The notes under the pieces are model-generated. The model was given only the letters and a program-made list of their open reading frames with translations, was not told the DNA's origin and made no database searches. A stretch of DNA of 54,327 nucleotides from assembly GCA_943329845.2 (NCBI GenBank), contig CALQFM020000022.1, forward strand, positions 1-54,327, in the 5' to 3' direction. Position 1 is the first letter of the stretch. Every line of letters starts with the position of its first letter. The DNA is from Candidatus Kuenenia stuttgartensis (GTDB taxonomy: Bacteria > Pseudomonadota > Alphaproteobacteria > SMXS01). A program made the translations under genes and the position numbers. Shown one piece after another: positions 46,623 through 54,327 of the stretch.

Positions 46623-47408
46623 CTAACGCCGCGGTTCCATGGGCGTCGCCGCCACCATGAAAAGCTCCCAGCGCATGCCGACCCCGTCGGGCTGCGGATC
46701 CACACCAAGCTCGGCGGCGACGGTGCGGGCGGTTTCCTCGGGCGTCGATGTCCGCAGGTCGAACAGGCGGTGGGCGAATTCGCCCAGGTCGTCCAGGTTG
46801 GCGAAGCGCCAGTGGAACGGCACCCGTTCGGCGGACAGGATCTCCCAACCCCCTCGCCGCAACTCGTCCAGCGTATGGTCGCCCAGATAGCTGCCCACAT
46901 GGCCGGTGCTGTTGTGCCGGTCGACCCAGCCGTCGAGGAAGCGGGAGACCGCCGACGCCTCGTGGACGTCGGCCAGCACCAGCCGGCCGCCCGGCCTGAC
47001 TACCCGGGCCAGCTCGGTAAACAAGGGCATCTTGTCGTCGAGGTGGTGCACGCCGGCAATGGAGAGCGCCGCATCGACACCGGCATCGGCCCAGGGCAGC
47101 GGCAGCAGGTCCACATCCTGTCCGGTGGCGCCATGACCGAAGGAGGCGCAGGGTTCGTGGCCAAGCCAGGTGCAGCCCTGCGGCAGGTATTTTGCCAGGT
47201 AGCCGCCTCCCGCGGGGACGTCGGCGACCAGCGCGCCCGGCACCAGGCCGGCGCGGGCGATGGTGTTGAGGAATTCCTCGCGGCGGGCTTCGGGAAAACG
47301 GGTCATCGCGCCGTCATAGGGGGCGCCACGGAGCTGGAACAGCTCCTCGTAGTTCGCAGGAGCCGCGCCCGCGTCCATCGCCAACTGGGTATTCTTGGGC
47401 TTGGCCAT
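46623..47408 (-). CDS. SAM-dependent methyltransferase, class I
   Basis: 261 residues. VADVPAGGGYLAKYL is the SAM-binding loop, then DLLPLPWADAGVDAALSIAGVHH and LARVVRPGGRLVLADVHEAS. Small-molecule methyltransferase of the UbiE-like fold, substrate unknown. It directly precedes the ATP-grasp gene and lies in the chorismate cluster, so methylation of the cluster's intermediate is the natural inference. 183 bases separate it from the divergent SDR. Confidence 0.85.
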   Translation of the reverse strand: MAKPKNTQLAMDAGAAPANYEELFQLRGAPYDGAMTRFPEARREEFLNTIARAGLVPGALVADVPAGGGYLAKYLPQGCTWLGHEPCASFGHGATGQDVDLLPLPWADAGVDAALSIAGVHHLDDKMPLFTELARVVRPGGRLVLADVHEASAVSRFLDGWVDRHNSTGHVGSYLGDHTLDELRRGGWEILSAERVPFHWRFANLDDLGEFAHRLFDLRTSTPEETARTVAAELGVDPQPDGVGMRWELFMVAATPMEPRR

Positions 47409-47591
47409 TGCTTTTCGTCGTCCTCAAGGCACTTGATCGGCATATGGCTCGGCGTGCGCCCCCACATATCCGCGCCGGATATTAGAGCAAGAGCGGAGCC
47501 GAAGCCACGCTCCGAAAGGGGTACGGCCCTGTCGACATCGGGGGCGTCCGGTCGTACGCTGCCGCGCATCCGCTGGAACGGGAGAGAAGCG

Positions 47592-48362
47592 ATGGGACGT
47601 CTCGAAGGCAAGGTCGCCGTCATCATGGGCGCGTCGGGCAAGGGCAGCATGGGTCAGGCCACCGCCCGCCGGTTTGTCGAGGAAGGCGCCACGGTGGTCG
47701 TCGCCGCACGGCGTCCGGAACCGCTCGAGGCGCTCGCCGCCGAGATCGGCGCCACCGCCATCCCCTGCGACATCGCCAGCGACGAGCAGATCGCGGCGCT
47801 TGCCAAAGCGACAGTCGACAAGTTCGGCCGGGTCGACGTAGCGGTGAACTTCGCCGGCATCAACGTGCAGTCGCCCATCGCCCAGATCGACGCCGCCAAG
47901 CTGAAGGACGCCATCGACATCCAGTTCACCGGCGCCATCCTGTTCATCAAGCACATGGCCGCTGCCATGCCGGAATCGGGCGGCTCGATCATCATGACCT
48001 CGTCGCTCACCGCCACGCTGCACCCACAGGGCATGACCGCCTATGCGGCGACCAAGGCGGGTGTCGACCATGCGGTGATCATCGCGGCCAACGAATACGG
48101 CAAGCAGAACATCCGGGTGAACGCCATCACGCCGGGCTTCATCCCGACCGAGATGACCAACGGCATCATCGCGGCGGCGCCGGTGGTACCGAAAGCGTTC
48201 CTGAGGGAGACCAGGCTGGCGCGGCTTGGGACCGTCGACGACATCGCCAACGCGGCGCTTTGGCTGGCCAGCGACGAGGCGTTCGTCACCGGCATCAACC
48301 TTCAAATCAGCGGCGGCGCCCAGCTGGGCAAATTCCCGTCGGCCGAGGATTTCGGTCGTTAA
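47592..48362 (+). CDS. Short-chain dehydrogenase/reductase
   Basis: 256 residues. Cofactor loop is GASGKGSMGQA (a longer variant of GxxxGIG), NFAGI, catalytic S/Y/K in TSSLTATLHPQGMTAYAATK, and a GFIPTEM segment. GGGAGAGAAG precedes the start. It is the only plus-strand gene in the chorismate cluster, dividing it in two. It may be a cluster enzyme with its own promoter or an unrelated insertion. Confidence 0.9.
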   Translation: MGRLEGKVAVIMGASGKGSMGQATARRFVEEGATVVVAARRPEPLEALAAEIGATAIPCDIASDEQIAALAKATVDKFGRVDVAVNFAGINVQSPIAQIDAAKLKDAIDIQFTGAILFIKHMAAAMPESGGSIIMTSSLTATLHPQGMTAYAATKAGVDHAVIIAANEYGKQNIRVNAITPGFIPTEMTNGIIAAAPVVPKAFLRETRLARLGTVDDIANAALWLASDEAFVTGINLQISGGAQLGKFPSAEDFGR

Positions 48363-48368
48363 CCTCGA

Positions 48369-49598
48369 TCAGCCCGCCAGGACCACGCCGACCTCTCCGA
48401 GTTTGATCAGCGTCTCCGCCCACTCCCCCTCGGGCGTGGACTGGCTGGTCACAGCCGCGCCCACCCAGGAATAGAACTCGTCGCCCGCCCGATAGACGGT
48501 GCGCAGCACCTGGGTCATGGACGCGCTGCCGTCCGGCTCGATAACGCCGACCAGGCCATAGAATGGTCCACGCGCGCCGGATTCAATGGCCATCAACGCC
48601 TCGTAGCCGCCGGTTGCCGGCGCGACGCCAAGTGGCAGCACGGCGCGGATGCCGTCGGCGATGCCTCGCCCCGGTCCGTACCTGACCTGAAACCGGGTCA
48701 TCAGGTGGCGAAGCTGCCGCAAGTCGAGGATCTCCGGGCCGGCAGAGGTGACCGTACCCAGCCCCGAGAGCGCACTCCCGAACGAGGCGGCGGAGTTGGC
48801 GTGTTCCGCCACGTTCTTGGGATCGGCCTGGAACCGGCGGCGCAGTTCGGCGTCGGCATCGGGATCGGTGCTGCGCGGAAAGGTGCCGGACAGCTTGTAG
48901 GAAAGGAAGCCATCGCGATCGCCGACCATCAGCACCTCGGGACACTGGCCGGCCAGTTCCACGTCGCCCAGGTCCAGGTAGAAGCTGCGGCTCTGGCTGC
49001 TTGCCGAGGATACGCAGGAGAAGGACCGCAGCATGTCGAGCGCCGGCAACGCCAGGCGGCGGGCCACTGTCATGCGTTTGCGGGCATCGCCGGCGATCCA
49101 GGCCTGGGCCCGTTCGACGGTCCGGCGATAAGCGTCCGGCTCCGACCGGTCCAGCGTCGAGGCGAAGTGCACCGGACGGTCGCCGCAGGTGCAGGCCGGC
49201 ACCTCGAGGGCGGGTGGCGCGCCGGCCATCAGCGTCCAGCTTTCCGAACCGACCTTGAGCGCCAGGTCGGCCGCGCCGAGCCAGCAATCAGGGAATGGCG
49301 ACGGACGCGCTTCACCGGCTCCGGCGTTCAGCGCATAGGCGAAGAAGCCGAACACGTAGCGATCGCTTTGGCGAGCGAGGAAGTCGCCCGTCAGCGCCCA
49401 CACCTCGGCGCGGTCCTGCGGCGTGATCGACAGAAACTCGCGCGCCCCGGCGCAAGCGACCACCGCCCCCTCGTTGCCATAAAGGAAATACGGCCCGGGA
49501 GCGCCCGCCGCGCGCAGCGCCTTCAGCAGCCTTGCGCCGTTGCACCTGGCGTCGCCACGCGCGCAGTGCAGAGGGCTGGTCTCACCATTCGTCGCCAC
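48369..49598 (-). CDS. Chorismate-utilising enzyme (anthranilate/isochorismate/salicylate synthase-like), divergent
   Basis: 409 residues. The C-terminal half follows the chorismate-binding fold: CPEVLM, LSGTFPR, DPKNVAEH with its Glu, LRHLMT, PLGVAPATGGYEALMAIESGARGPFYGLVG, and a PEGEWAETLIK end with the expected acidic residues. Divergences: the DLxRNDL motif is replaced by SAASFGSAL, and near ARKRMTVARR the Lys/Gln used in isochorismate or anthranilate synthases seems to be Arg. So the reaction on chorismate is open: ammonia- or water-addition, or something else. No amidotransferase partner is in the window. GTG start two bases after the di-iron gene's stop. Confidence 0.75.
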   Translation of the reverse strand: MATNGETSPLHCARGDARCNGARLLKALRAAGAPGPYFLYGNEGAVVACAGAREFLSITPQDRAEVWALTGDFLARQSDRYVFGFFAYALNAGAGEARPSPFPDCWLGAADLALKVGSESWTLMAGAPPALEVPACTCGDRPVHFASTLDRSEPDAYRRTVERAQAWIAGDARKRMTVARRLALPALDMLRSFSCVSSASSQSRSFYLDLGDVELAGQCPEVLMVGDRDGFLSYKLSGTFPRSTDPDADAELRRRFQADPKNVAEHANSAASFGSALSGLGTVTSAGPEILDLRQLRHLMTRFQVRYGPGRGIADGIRAVLPLGVAPATGGYEALMAIESGARGPFYGLVGVIEPDGSASMTQVLRTVYRAGDEFYSWVGAAVTSQSTPEGEWAETLIKLGEVGVVLAG

Positions 49599-49600
49599 GG

Positions 49601-50380
49601 TCAGGTCCGCGGCTGCCCGAAGGCGCGTTGGTAGTCGAAGCGCAGCGGGTCGCAGGCGCCGTTCTGGATGGCGGCCAGCCGGGCGGGCGCGACCGGTGCC
49701 GAGAACTGGGCATTGCGCATGACGATCCGGTGCGTGAGCTGCTCCTCGACCAGTTCGCCCAGCAACGACCAGTCGGCTTCGGACAGGTCGCCCACCGAGC
49801 CGTGAAGGTCGCCGATACCGCGCAGCATGTGGCCGAATTCGTCGTTAAACACGACTTCGCAGGCCGCGGCGATCATGCGGTCGATGCCGCCACGCCCGGC
49901 GAGCTTCATGCCCTCCGAGTAGAGCGTGCAGTAGCCGCCTTCGGTGAACCGCTGGGCGCGCAGTCCCAGATCGCCATGATCGCGCCGGTGCCGGGCCCGC
50001 AGCGCCTGCAGCCGTTCATTCTCGGGCCATGCGCCAAGGCGTCGCAGGGCGTCGGCATCGGGCACCTTGCCCGATAACGCCTCATAGATTCCAGCGAACC
50101 CCATATAGTGGATGAACTCCTCGCGAAGCACGTCTAATTCCTCGAGAAACTCGGCGCGGGTGTCCGCGCCGCCGACGCCGTCGAAATTGTCGCGCGCCCA
50201 GAGCAGGCTGGGGAGCGCGCCGTCGAGCAGCTCCTTGTACATCTGCCGCACCAGCCAGAGCCGGTCGGTGTCCTGGGTGCGAACCGGGGAATCCCAGTAG
50301 GTGCGGACGATCTCCGCTTCGGCCGCCCAAAGCCGCTCGCAACGCTCGATCAGGCCGACGATGTGGGGATTGATGGTCAT
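49601..50380 (-). CDS. Ferritin-like di-iron protein, AurF-like motif spacing
   Basis: 259 residues, mainly helical. Candidate di-iron ligands: E50, E88-x2-H91 (REEFIH), E156 (YSEGMK), and E181-x2-H184 (NDEFGH). This E...ExxH...E...ExxH order is the ferritin-like di-iron signature. E50 to E88 spacing fits the E-x(28-37)-DExxH repeat described for the p-aminobenzoate N-oxygenase AurF; the second repeat is shorter (24). Plausible activities are N-oxygenation or hydroxylation of the aromatic product made upstream. No family assigned with confidence. Overlaps the preceding methyltransferase by four bases (ATGA). Confidence 0.6.
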   Translation of the reverse strand: MTINPHIVGLIERCERLWAAEAEIVRTYWDSPVRTQDTDRLWLVRQMYKELLDGALPSLLWARDNFDGVGGADTRAEFLEELDVLREEFIHYMGFAGIYEALSGKVPDADALRRLGAWPENERLQALRARHRRDHGDLGLRAQRFTEGGYCTLYSEGMKLAGRGGIDRMIAAACEVVFNDEFGHMLRGIGDLHGSVGDLSEADWSLLGELVEEQLTHRIVMRNAQFSAPVAPARLAAIQNGACDPLRFDYQRAFGQPRT

Positions 50381-51276
50381 TCGGCAATTCGTTCCGCGGT
50401 GATCAGGTAATGGCCGTCCGTATTGGGTACCGAGGGGCCGGTGACGCCGGCCGGCCCGTGGGGCGCGCTGCGTTCGAACCTGTCCAGCCGGAAGCCGGCG
50501 TCCTCGAAGAGGGCACGCAGGCCTTCGGCCGATCGAACGGGCAACGCCCAGAAATTGCGCGCGTGTCTTTGGGCCATCGCGACCACGTCGAGTACCGCGG
50601 CCTCGCGCGGCAGCATGACCGGCACCAGTTCGGCCACGCGCTGGAGAAAGGCCGCCGTCTCGTCATCGGAAAAGCGCACCACGTCGCCGGGGAAATCGGG
50701 CCGCACGCGCTGCACCGTGACCACGCGGCCGCCCGGCCGCAACACCCGCGCCCACTGCGCCACCAGCCGCGCCCGATCCGCATCGTCGAAATTGCCCATG
50801 AATGCATGGGTGTAGACAGCGTCGAACGCAGCTTCCGGCAGCGGGGCGAGCACGTCCTGGCACAGCGTCTCGATCGCCAGGCCGTGGCGCTCCGCGTACC
50901 ACTCGCAGATGCGCAGCGGCGTGGCGCACCGGTCCAGCACCACATAGGTCAGGGGCGGATCGGACGGTACGCGGGCGTCGGCGATCAGCTTCAGCATGGA
51001 ATAGTCGGCCGAACCGGTAATCAGCACCCGGCGAAATGACGGATCCCCGCTCATCCGTGCCAGTTCAGCGGAATAATGGGCTGCGTTGACGCCCGAGGTC
51101 GACATGATGCCCAGCATCCTGAGCAGTTGCCAGGCGCCGTGGTACCAGTCGCAACCGCCCGATTCGCCGTGCTGGCACAGGCCGGGTGCCCAGCGATGCG
51201 CCAGCAGCGCCGATGCCAGCAGTTCCTCGTCGGCCGGCGTCATTTCCGCCCGGCTCGAGGGCGAAGCACTGATCAT
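50377..51276 (-). CDS. SAM-dependent methyltransferase-like protein
   Basis: 299 residues. A helical N-terminal part (about 1-85) precedes a Rossmann domain: FRRVLITGSADYSMLKLI, LTYVVLDRCATPL, FDAVYTHAFMGNF and WARVLRPGGRVVTVQRV. The SAM loop is TGSADYS, a variant of the usual DxGxG. Overlaps both neighbours by four bases, ATGA at each side. Methylation of the cluster product, or, given its altered loop, a different role. The frame also stays open upstream as far as 52587, but that is a shadow of the PaaK gene. Confidence 0.75.
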   Translation of the reverse strand: MISASPSSRAEMTPADEELLASALLAHRWAPGLCQHGESGGCDWYHGAWQLLRMLGIMSTSGVNAAHYSAELARMSGDPSFRRVLITGSADYSMLKLIADARVPSDPPLTYVVLDRCATPLRICEWYAERHGLAIETLCQDVLAPLPEAAFDAVYTHAFMGNFDDADRARLVAQWARVLRPGGRVVTVQRVRPDFPGDVVRFSDDETAAFLQRVAELVPVMLPREAAVLDVVAMAQRHARNFWALPVRSAEGLRALFEDAGFRLDRFERSAPHGPAGVTGPSVPNTDGHYLITAERIAE

Positions 51277-52616
51277 GATCCCACCATGCACATGAACTCG
51301 TGGAACTTTCCATTGGGCCCCTTGGGCAGCTCGCCCTCGACCTGTTCGATAACAACCTCGAAGGGGTGTTTGACCTTTGTGCGCACGAGCGCCGTTATCC
51401 AGGACTGTTCGTGCTCGGTCAGCGGGTGGTCGGCGACGACTTTCATCTCCAGCCGTTCCAGGCTGGTCTGTATGATCTGGTACTGCTTGACCATGCGCGT
51501 GGCCTCCGGGTCTCGCATACCGAACTGCGGCCAGAACTTGCTGCCGTCGGGCAGCTTCATCAGGTTGCGTTCGCGGCCGACGATGCGCCGGAGCACCGGC
51601 AGGCCCCGTTTGCAGCCGCAGGGTTCGCCCACTTCGGCATAGTCCCGGATCTCGTAGCGCAGCATGGCGGTAGCGAAATTGGCCATGTCGGTGATGACCA
51701 CGCGGCCGATCTCGCCGGGCTGGCAGGGCCGGCCATCGGCGTCCAGCACCTCGAGGACGTGGCTCTCGGCCGTGCAGTGGTAGTTGCCGTGGGGACACTG
51801 GGCGGCAATCGAGCCCATCTCCTCGGAACTGTACTCGTCGAACAGCGGGATGCCCCAGCGGCTCTGAAAATCCGCCCGGAGGTCTTCCGACAGGGTCTCG
51901 CCGATGGTCATCACGCATTCCAGCCCGGCGGGCCGTTCGGGAGACTGATCGACCAACGCGCGCAGGTTGGAGGGGTAAGTCATCAGATAGGCGGGCTTGT
52001 ACCGGTCGAGGAACGCCAGCTGCTCGTGGACCGGGACGTTGATCGGCAAGCCGAGCGCGGGACCGGTGTGGAACAGCGCGGTCATCTGCGCGCCCCAGCC
52101 CCGGTACCGCGCCGGGTTGTCGACGCTGCCGGTCTTGATGTTGGCGCGGATCGCCGCGAAGGTCTTCATGGTGTTGAGGCCGCGCCAGCCCAGGTGGCGG
52201 ATGGTGGCCGCGGCGCGCAGCATGAAGCAGGCCGCCGTGCAGCGGACCGCCACGGGCTGGCCGGTGGAGCCGGAGGTGCGAAGGGTTCTCACCGCGCCGT
52301 GTTCCTTCGGCGGCTCCGTGTAGATGCCCTCGGCGGCATCTTGCATGTCGGCGCGGGTCAACAGCGGCAGCGACGCGAGCACCTCGAACGCCGTGTTGGG
52401 ATCGATCACACGGCCTTGCAGCTTCGGCCCGAAGAACGTGCTCGTCTCGGCGGCATGGCGCAGCCGCGCGGCCAGCTGCCCGGCCTGGAATCGGCGCAGC
52501 CGCTCGGGCTTTATCCACTGGCTTCGCTCCAGCTGGCTCAGATAGGCGAAGACCTGGCCTTGTCTCGGATCGATGACCGCCGGCCACACCAGCGTTTGCG
52601 AATGGGATCTCAGCAC
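51273..52616 (-). CDS. PaaK-like AMP-forming aromatic acid ligase
   Basis: 447 residues, similar in length to phenylacetate-CoA ligase. Adenylation motifs: TLRTSGSTGQPVAV (phosphate loop), DEYSSEEMG, MLRYEIRDYAEVG, and GRERNLMKLPDG; a C-terminal Lys lies in PKGPNGKFHEF. It activates a carboxylic acid, probably aromatic, as an acyl-AMP and likely a CoA thioester. First gene of the tightly overlapping four-gene run. GTG start with GAGGGGG upstream. No carrier protein in the window, so CoA or direct amidation are the options. Confidence 0.85.
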   Translation of the reverse strand: MLRSHSQTLVWPAVIDPRQGQVFAYLSQLERSQWIKPERLRRFQAGQLAARLRHAAETSTFFGPKLQGRVIDPNTAFEVLASLPLLTRADMQDAAEGIYTEPPKEHGAVRTLRTSGSTGQPVAVRCTAACFMLRAAATIRHLGWRGLNTMKTFAAIRANIKTGSVDNPARYRGWGAQMTALFHTGPALGLPINVPVHEQLAFLDRYKPAYLMTYPSNLRALVDQSPERPAGLECVMTIGETLSEDLRADFQSRWGIPLFDEYSSEEMGSIAAQCPHGNYHCTAESHVLEVLDADGRPCQPGEIGRVVITDMANFATAMLRYEIRDYAEVGEPCGCKRGLPVLRRIVGRERNLMKLPDGSKFWPQFGMRDPEATRMVKQYQIIQTSLERLEMKVVADHPLTEHEQSWITALVRTKVKHPFEVVIEQVEGELPKGPNGKFHEFMCMVGS

Positions 52617-52691
52617 CCCTTACCCCCTCTGTTCCTCGCCGACACTACATGTTTTACCGGATTTGCAACATCCCGGGCCGTGGGGTTCCGG

Positions 52692-54077
52692 TCATGCGGG
52701 CAGAGCGAACGGATGCGCCGCCTCGAACGCCCGGGCGGCGCGCAGTATCAGGGCTTCGGACCGCCACGGTCCCACGATCTGCAGGGCGATGGGCAGGCCG
52801 GATTTGGTAAGGCCACAGGGGACGCTGGCTGCCGGCTGGCCGGTGATGTTGAACGGGAAGGTGAACGGGGTCCAGGTACGCTTGTAGGCCTCGCCCTCCG
52901 GCCCGTAGATGCCGCGCCCGGCCTTGAACGGCGGCACCGGCGTGACCGGGCAAAGCAGCAGGTCGAAGTCCTGGTGGAACCGGGCCATCAGCTGGGCGAG
53001 CGCGCCCCTGTCGGCCATGGCCTGGTAATGCCGGAGGATCGGCTGCAGCGCGCCTTTCTGCGCCGAGCGCACCAGGAACGGGTCGCTGGCGGCCAGCGCC
53101 TCGTCGCTGGCGTTCTCCAGGTAGCGCGCGGTCATCGGCTGCCAGAACGCCAGGAAGGTGGCGAGCTGGCTGTCGAAACCGGGATCGGCCTCGACCACCT
53201 CGGCGCCCAGCGCGCGGAAGGCTTCCGCCGCACCCTGCAGCGCCTGCGACACCTCGGGGTCGAACGGGATCAGCCGCACGCCGTCCCAGAACGCCATGCG
53301 CAGGCCCCTGACTCCGTCGTCGAGCCCGGCAGCGAAGTCGGCATCGGGCGGCAGGGCGAGCGGGTCGCGAATGTCCGGCTGGGTGATGACGTTCATCATC
53401 AGCGCCGCGTCGGCGACCGTGCGGGTGATCGGCCCGGCCTGCGAGATCAGCGCCGAGACCCCGCCCGGATTGTGCGGCACCCGGTTCTGGGTCGGCTTCA
53501 GGCCGAACACGCCGCAGAACGCCGCCGGGATGCGGACCGAGCCACCCGCGTCCGTGCCCACATGCAGCGCGCCCATGCCCAGCGCGCAGGCCGCCGCGGC
53601 GCCGCCGGACGAGCCGCCAGGCGTCTTGTCCAGGTCCCAGGGATTGCGGCTGACGCCGTAAAGCGCGCTGTCGGTGACGCCCTTCCAGCAGAATTCCGGC
53701 GTCGCCGTCTTGCCCAGGATGATGCCGCCTGCGCCGCGCAACCGCGCAGTGACCGGCGCGTCCTGCTCGGCCCGGTGCGTCTCCGGAATGACCGGCGACG
53801 CATTGCGGCTGGGCCAGCCCTTGACGTCGATGTGCTCCTTGATCGACAGCGGCACGCCGTCGAGCGGCCCCTTCGGCTTGCACTTGCTCCAGCGCGCCTC
53901 GGACTTTTCCGCCTGCTTCAGCGCGCCCTCGCGGTCGAGCAGGATGAAGGCGTTGACGCCTTCGTTGCGCGCGTCGATGCGGTCGAACACGGCCTTCGTC
54001 ACCTCGACCGGCGACAGCGCGCCGTCCCTGTAGCCGGCGGTGAGATCGATCGCCGACAGGTGGACGAGGTCCGTCAT
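52692..54077 (-). CDS. Amidase, amidase-signature family
   Basis: 461 residues. Catalytic triad: K80 (LSIKEH), a cis-Ser in GGSSGGAAA (156/157), and nucleophile S180 in GTDAGGSVRIPA. Length is normal. Hydrolyses an amide such as a nitrile-derived, peptide or drug amide. GAGGAGGG precedes the start. It follows the partial SDR by 10 bases, so they are likely one transcript; its link to the chorismate cluster, 75 bases away on the same strand, is possible but unproved. Confidence 0.93.
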   Translation of the reverse strand: MTDLVHLSAIDLTAGYRDGALSPVEVTKAVFDRIDARNEGVNAFILLDREGALKQAEKSEARWSKCKPKGPLDGVPLSIKEHIDVKGWPSRNASPVIPETHRAEQDAPVTARLRGAGGIILGKTATPEFCWKGVTDSALYGVSRNPWDLDKTPGGSSGGAAAACALGMGALHVGTDAGGSVRIPAAFCGVFGLKPTQNRVPHNPGGVSALISQAGPITRTVADAALMMNVITQPDIRDPLALPPDADFAAGLDDGVRGLRMAFWDGVRLIPFDPEVSQALQGAAEAFRALGAEVVEADPGFDSQLATFLAFWQPMTARYLENASDEALAASDPFLVRSAQKGALQPILRHYQAMADRGALAQLMARFHQDFDLLLCPVTPVPPFKAGRGIYGPEGEAYKRTWTPFTFPFNITGQPAASVPCGLTKSGLPIALQIVGPWRSEALILRAARAFEAAHPFALPA

Positions 54078-54087
54078 CGCACCCTCC

Positions 54088-54327
54088 TCAGAAGCCCAGC
54101 GCCTGGCCGTCGTCGATGCGCACGCCGGCGCCGGTCATGAAGTCGCCGGCCTCGGACGCCAGCAGCAGCAACAGGCCGTTGAGGTCCGTGTCCTTGCCGA
54201 TCCGGCGCATGGGCCAGCCCTTGATGTCCTTCTGGCCAGCCTCGGAATCGTAGTATTCGCTGTTGATGTCGGTGCGGATATAGCCCGGGTTCATCGCGTT
54301 GACCTTGATGCCGTAGCGCGCCCATTC
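54088..54327 (-). CDS. Short-chain dehydrogenase/reductase, C-terminal fragment at window edge
   Basis: The open frame runs in from the right edge (WARYGIKVNAMNPGYIRTDIN) and ends at 54088 with MTGAGVRIDDGQALGF. This is the substrate-binding and C-terminal part of a classical SDR; the cofactor loop and catalytic residues lie beyond the window. Only the part from 54327 is seen, so length and start are unknown. Confidence 0.88.
   Translation of the reverse strand, partial: EWARYGIKVNAMNPGYIRTDINSEYYDSEAGQKDIKGWPMRRIGKDTDLNGLLLLLASEAGDFMTGAGVRIDDGQALGF

Noticed and set aside
50377-52587. 736-codon reading joining the methyltransferase to upstream sequence
   Set aside because: The upstream part is the PaaK gene in another frame; a start at 51276 with ATGA overlap explains the real gene.

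Overview
The window is about 54 kb of GC-rich DNA carrying 50 recognisable genes, with no intergenic gap over 300 bases and no tRNA, rRNA or CRISPR array that I can see. Gene content points to a free-living, metabolically versatile alphaproteobacterium: form-II CO-dehydrogenase-like molybdenum hydroxylases, Rieske, LLM, P450 and thiolase catabolic enzymes, a TonB receptor, and REP-like GAAA-loop hairpins. That placement is inference; no marker gene fixes the genus.

Layout. 1-15.5 kb is a catabolic and housekeeping stretch: a Rieske oxygenase cut off near the left edge, an LLM-type flavin oxidoreductase, a ferredoxin, an FMN reductase, two tandem thiolases, an RlmI-type rRNA methyltransferase, and small enzymes. 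Three genes here are broken: the Rieske C-terminus, a frameshifted glutathione S-transferase, and an alcohol dehydrogenase with an in-frame TGA. 15.6-24.4 kb holds a TetR regulator divergent from a same-strand run of P450, cyanophycin-synthetase-like ATP-grasp ligase, family-2 glycosyltransferase, alkaline-phosphatase-superfamily protein and TonB receptor. 24.4-28 kb has an SDR, a DUF3237 protein, a membrane protein, and a two-gene TIR plus SLATT cassette that looks like a defence module. 28-40.7 kb is a molybdenum hydroxylase region: large subunit, XdhC and an MPT-binding/MocA fusion on the plus strand, then coxG-coxS-coxL-coxM-coxL on the minus strand facing a TetR gene. 40.8-44.5 kb carries glycerate 2-kinase, tartronate semialdehyde reductase and a chromate transporter.

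44.5-52.6 kb is the most unusual part. A second ATP-grasp ligase of the same type sits with a methyltransferase, a chorismate-utilising enzyme, a ferritin-like di-iron protein whose motif spacing resembles the N-oxygenase AurF, a second methyltransferase and a PaaK-like adenylating enzyme. Four of these overlap or nearly abut. I read it as an undescribed pathway that makes, oxidises, methylates, activates and ligates a chorismate-derived aromatic acid; the product is unknown. An amidase and a partial SDR close the window.

The two ATP-grasp proteins link the 17.8 kb and 44.5 kb loci. Both keep the cyanophycin synthetase N-terminal and ATP-grasp domains but have a degenerate Mur-ligase end without a P-loop, so neither should make cyanophycin.
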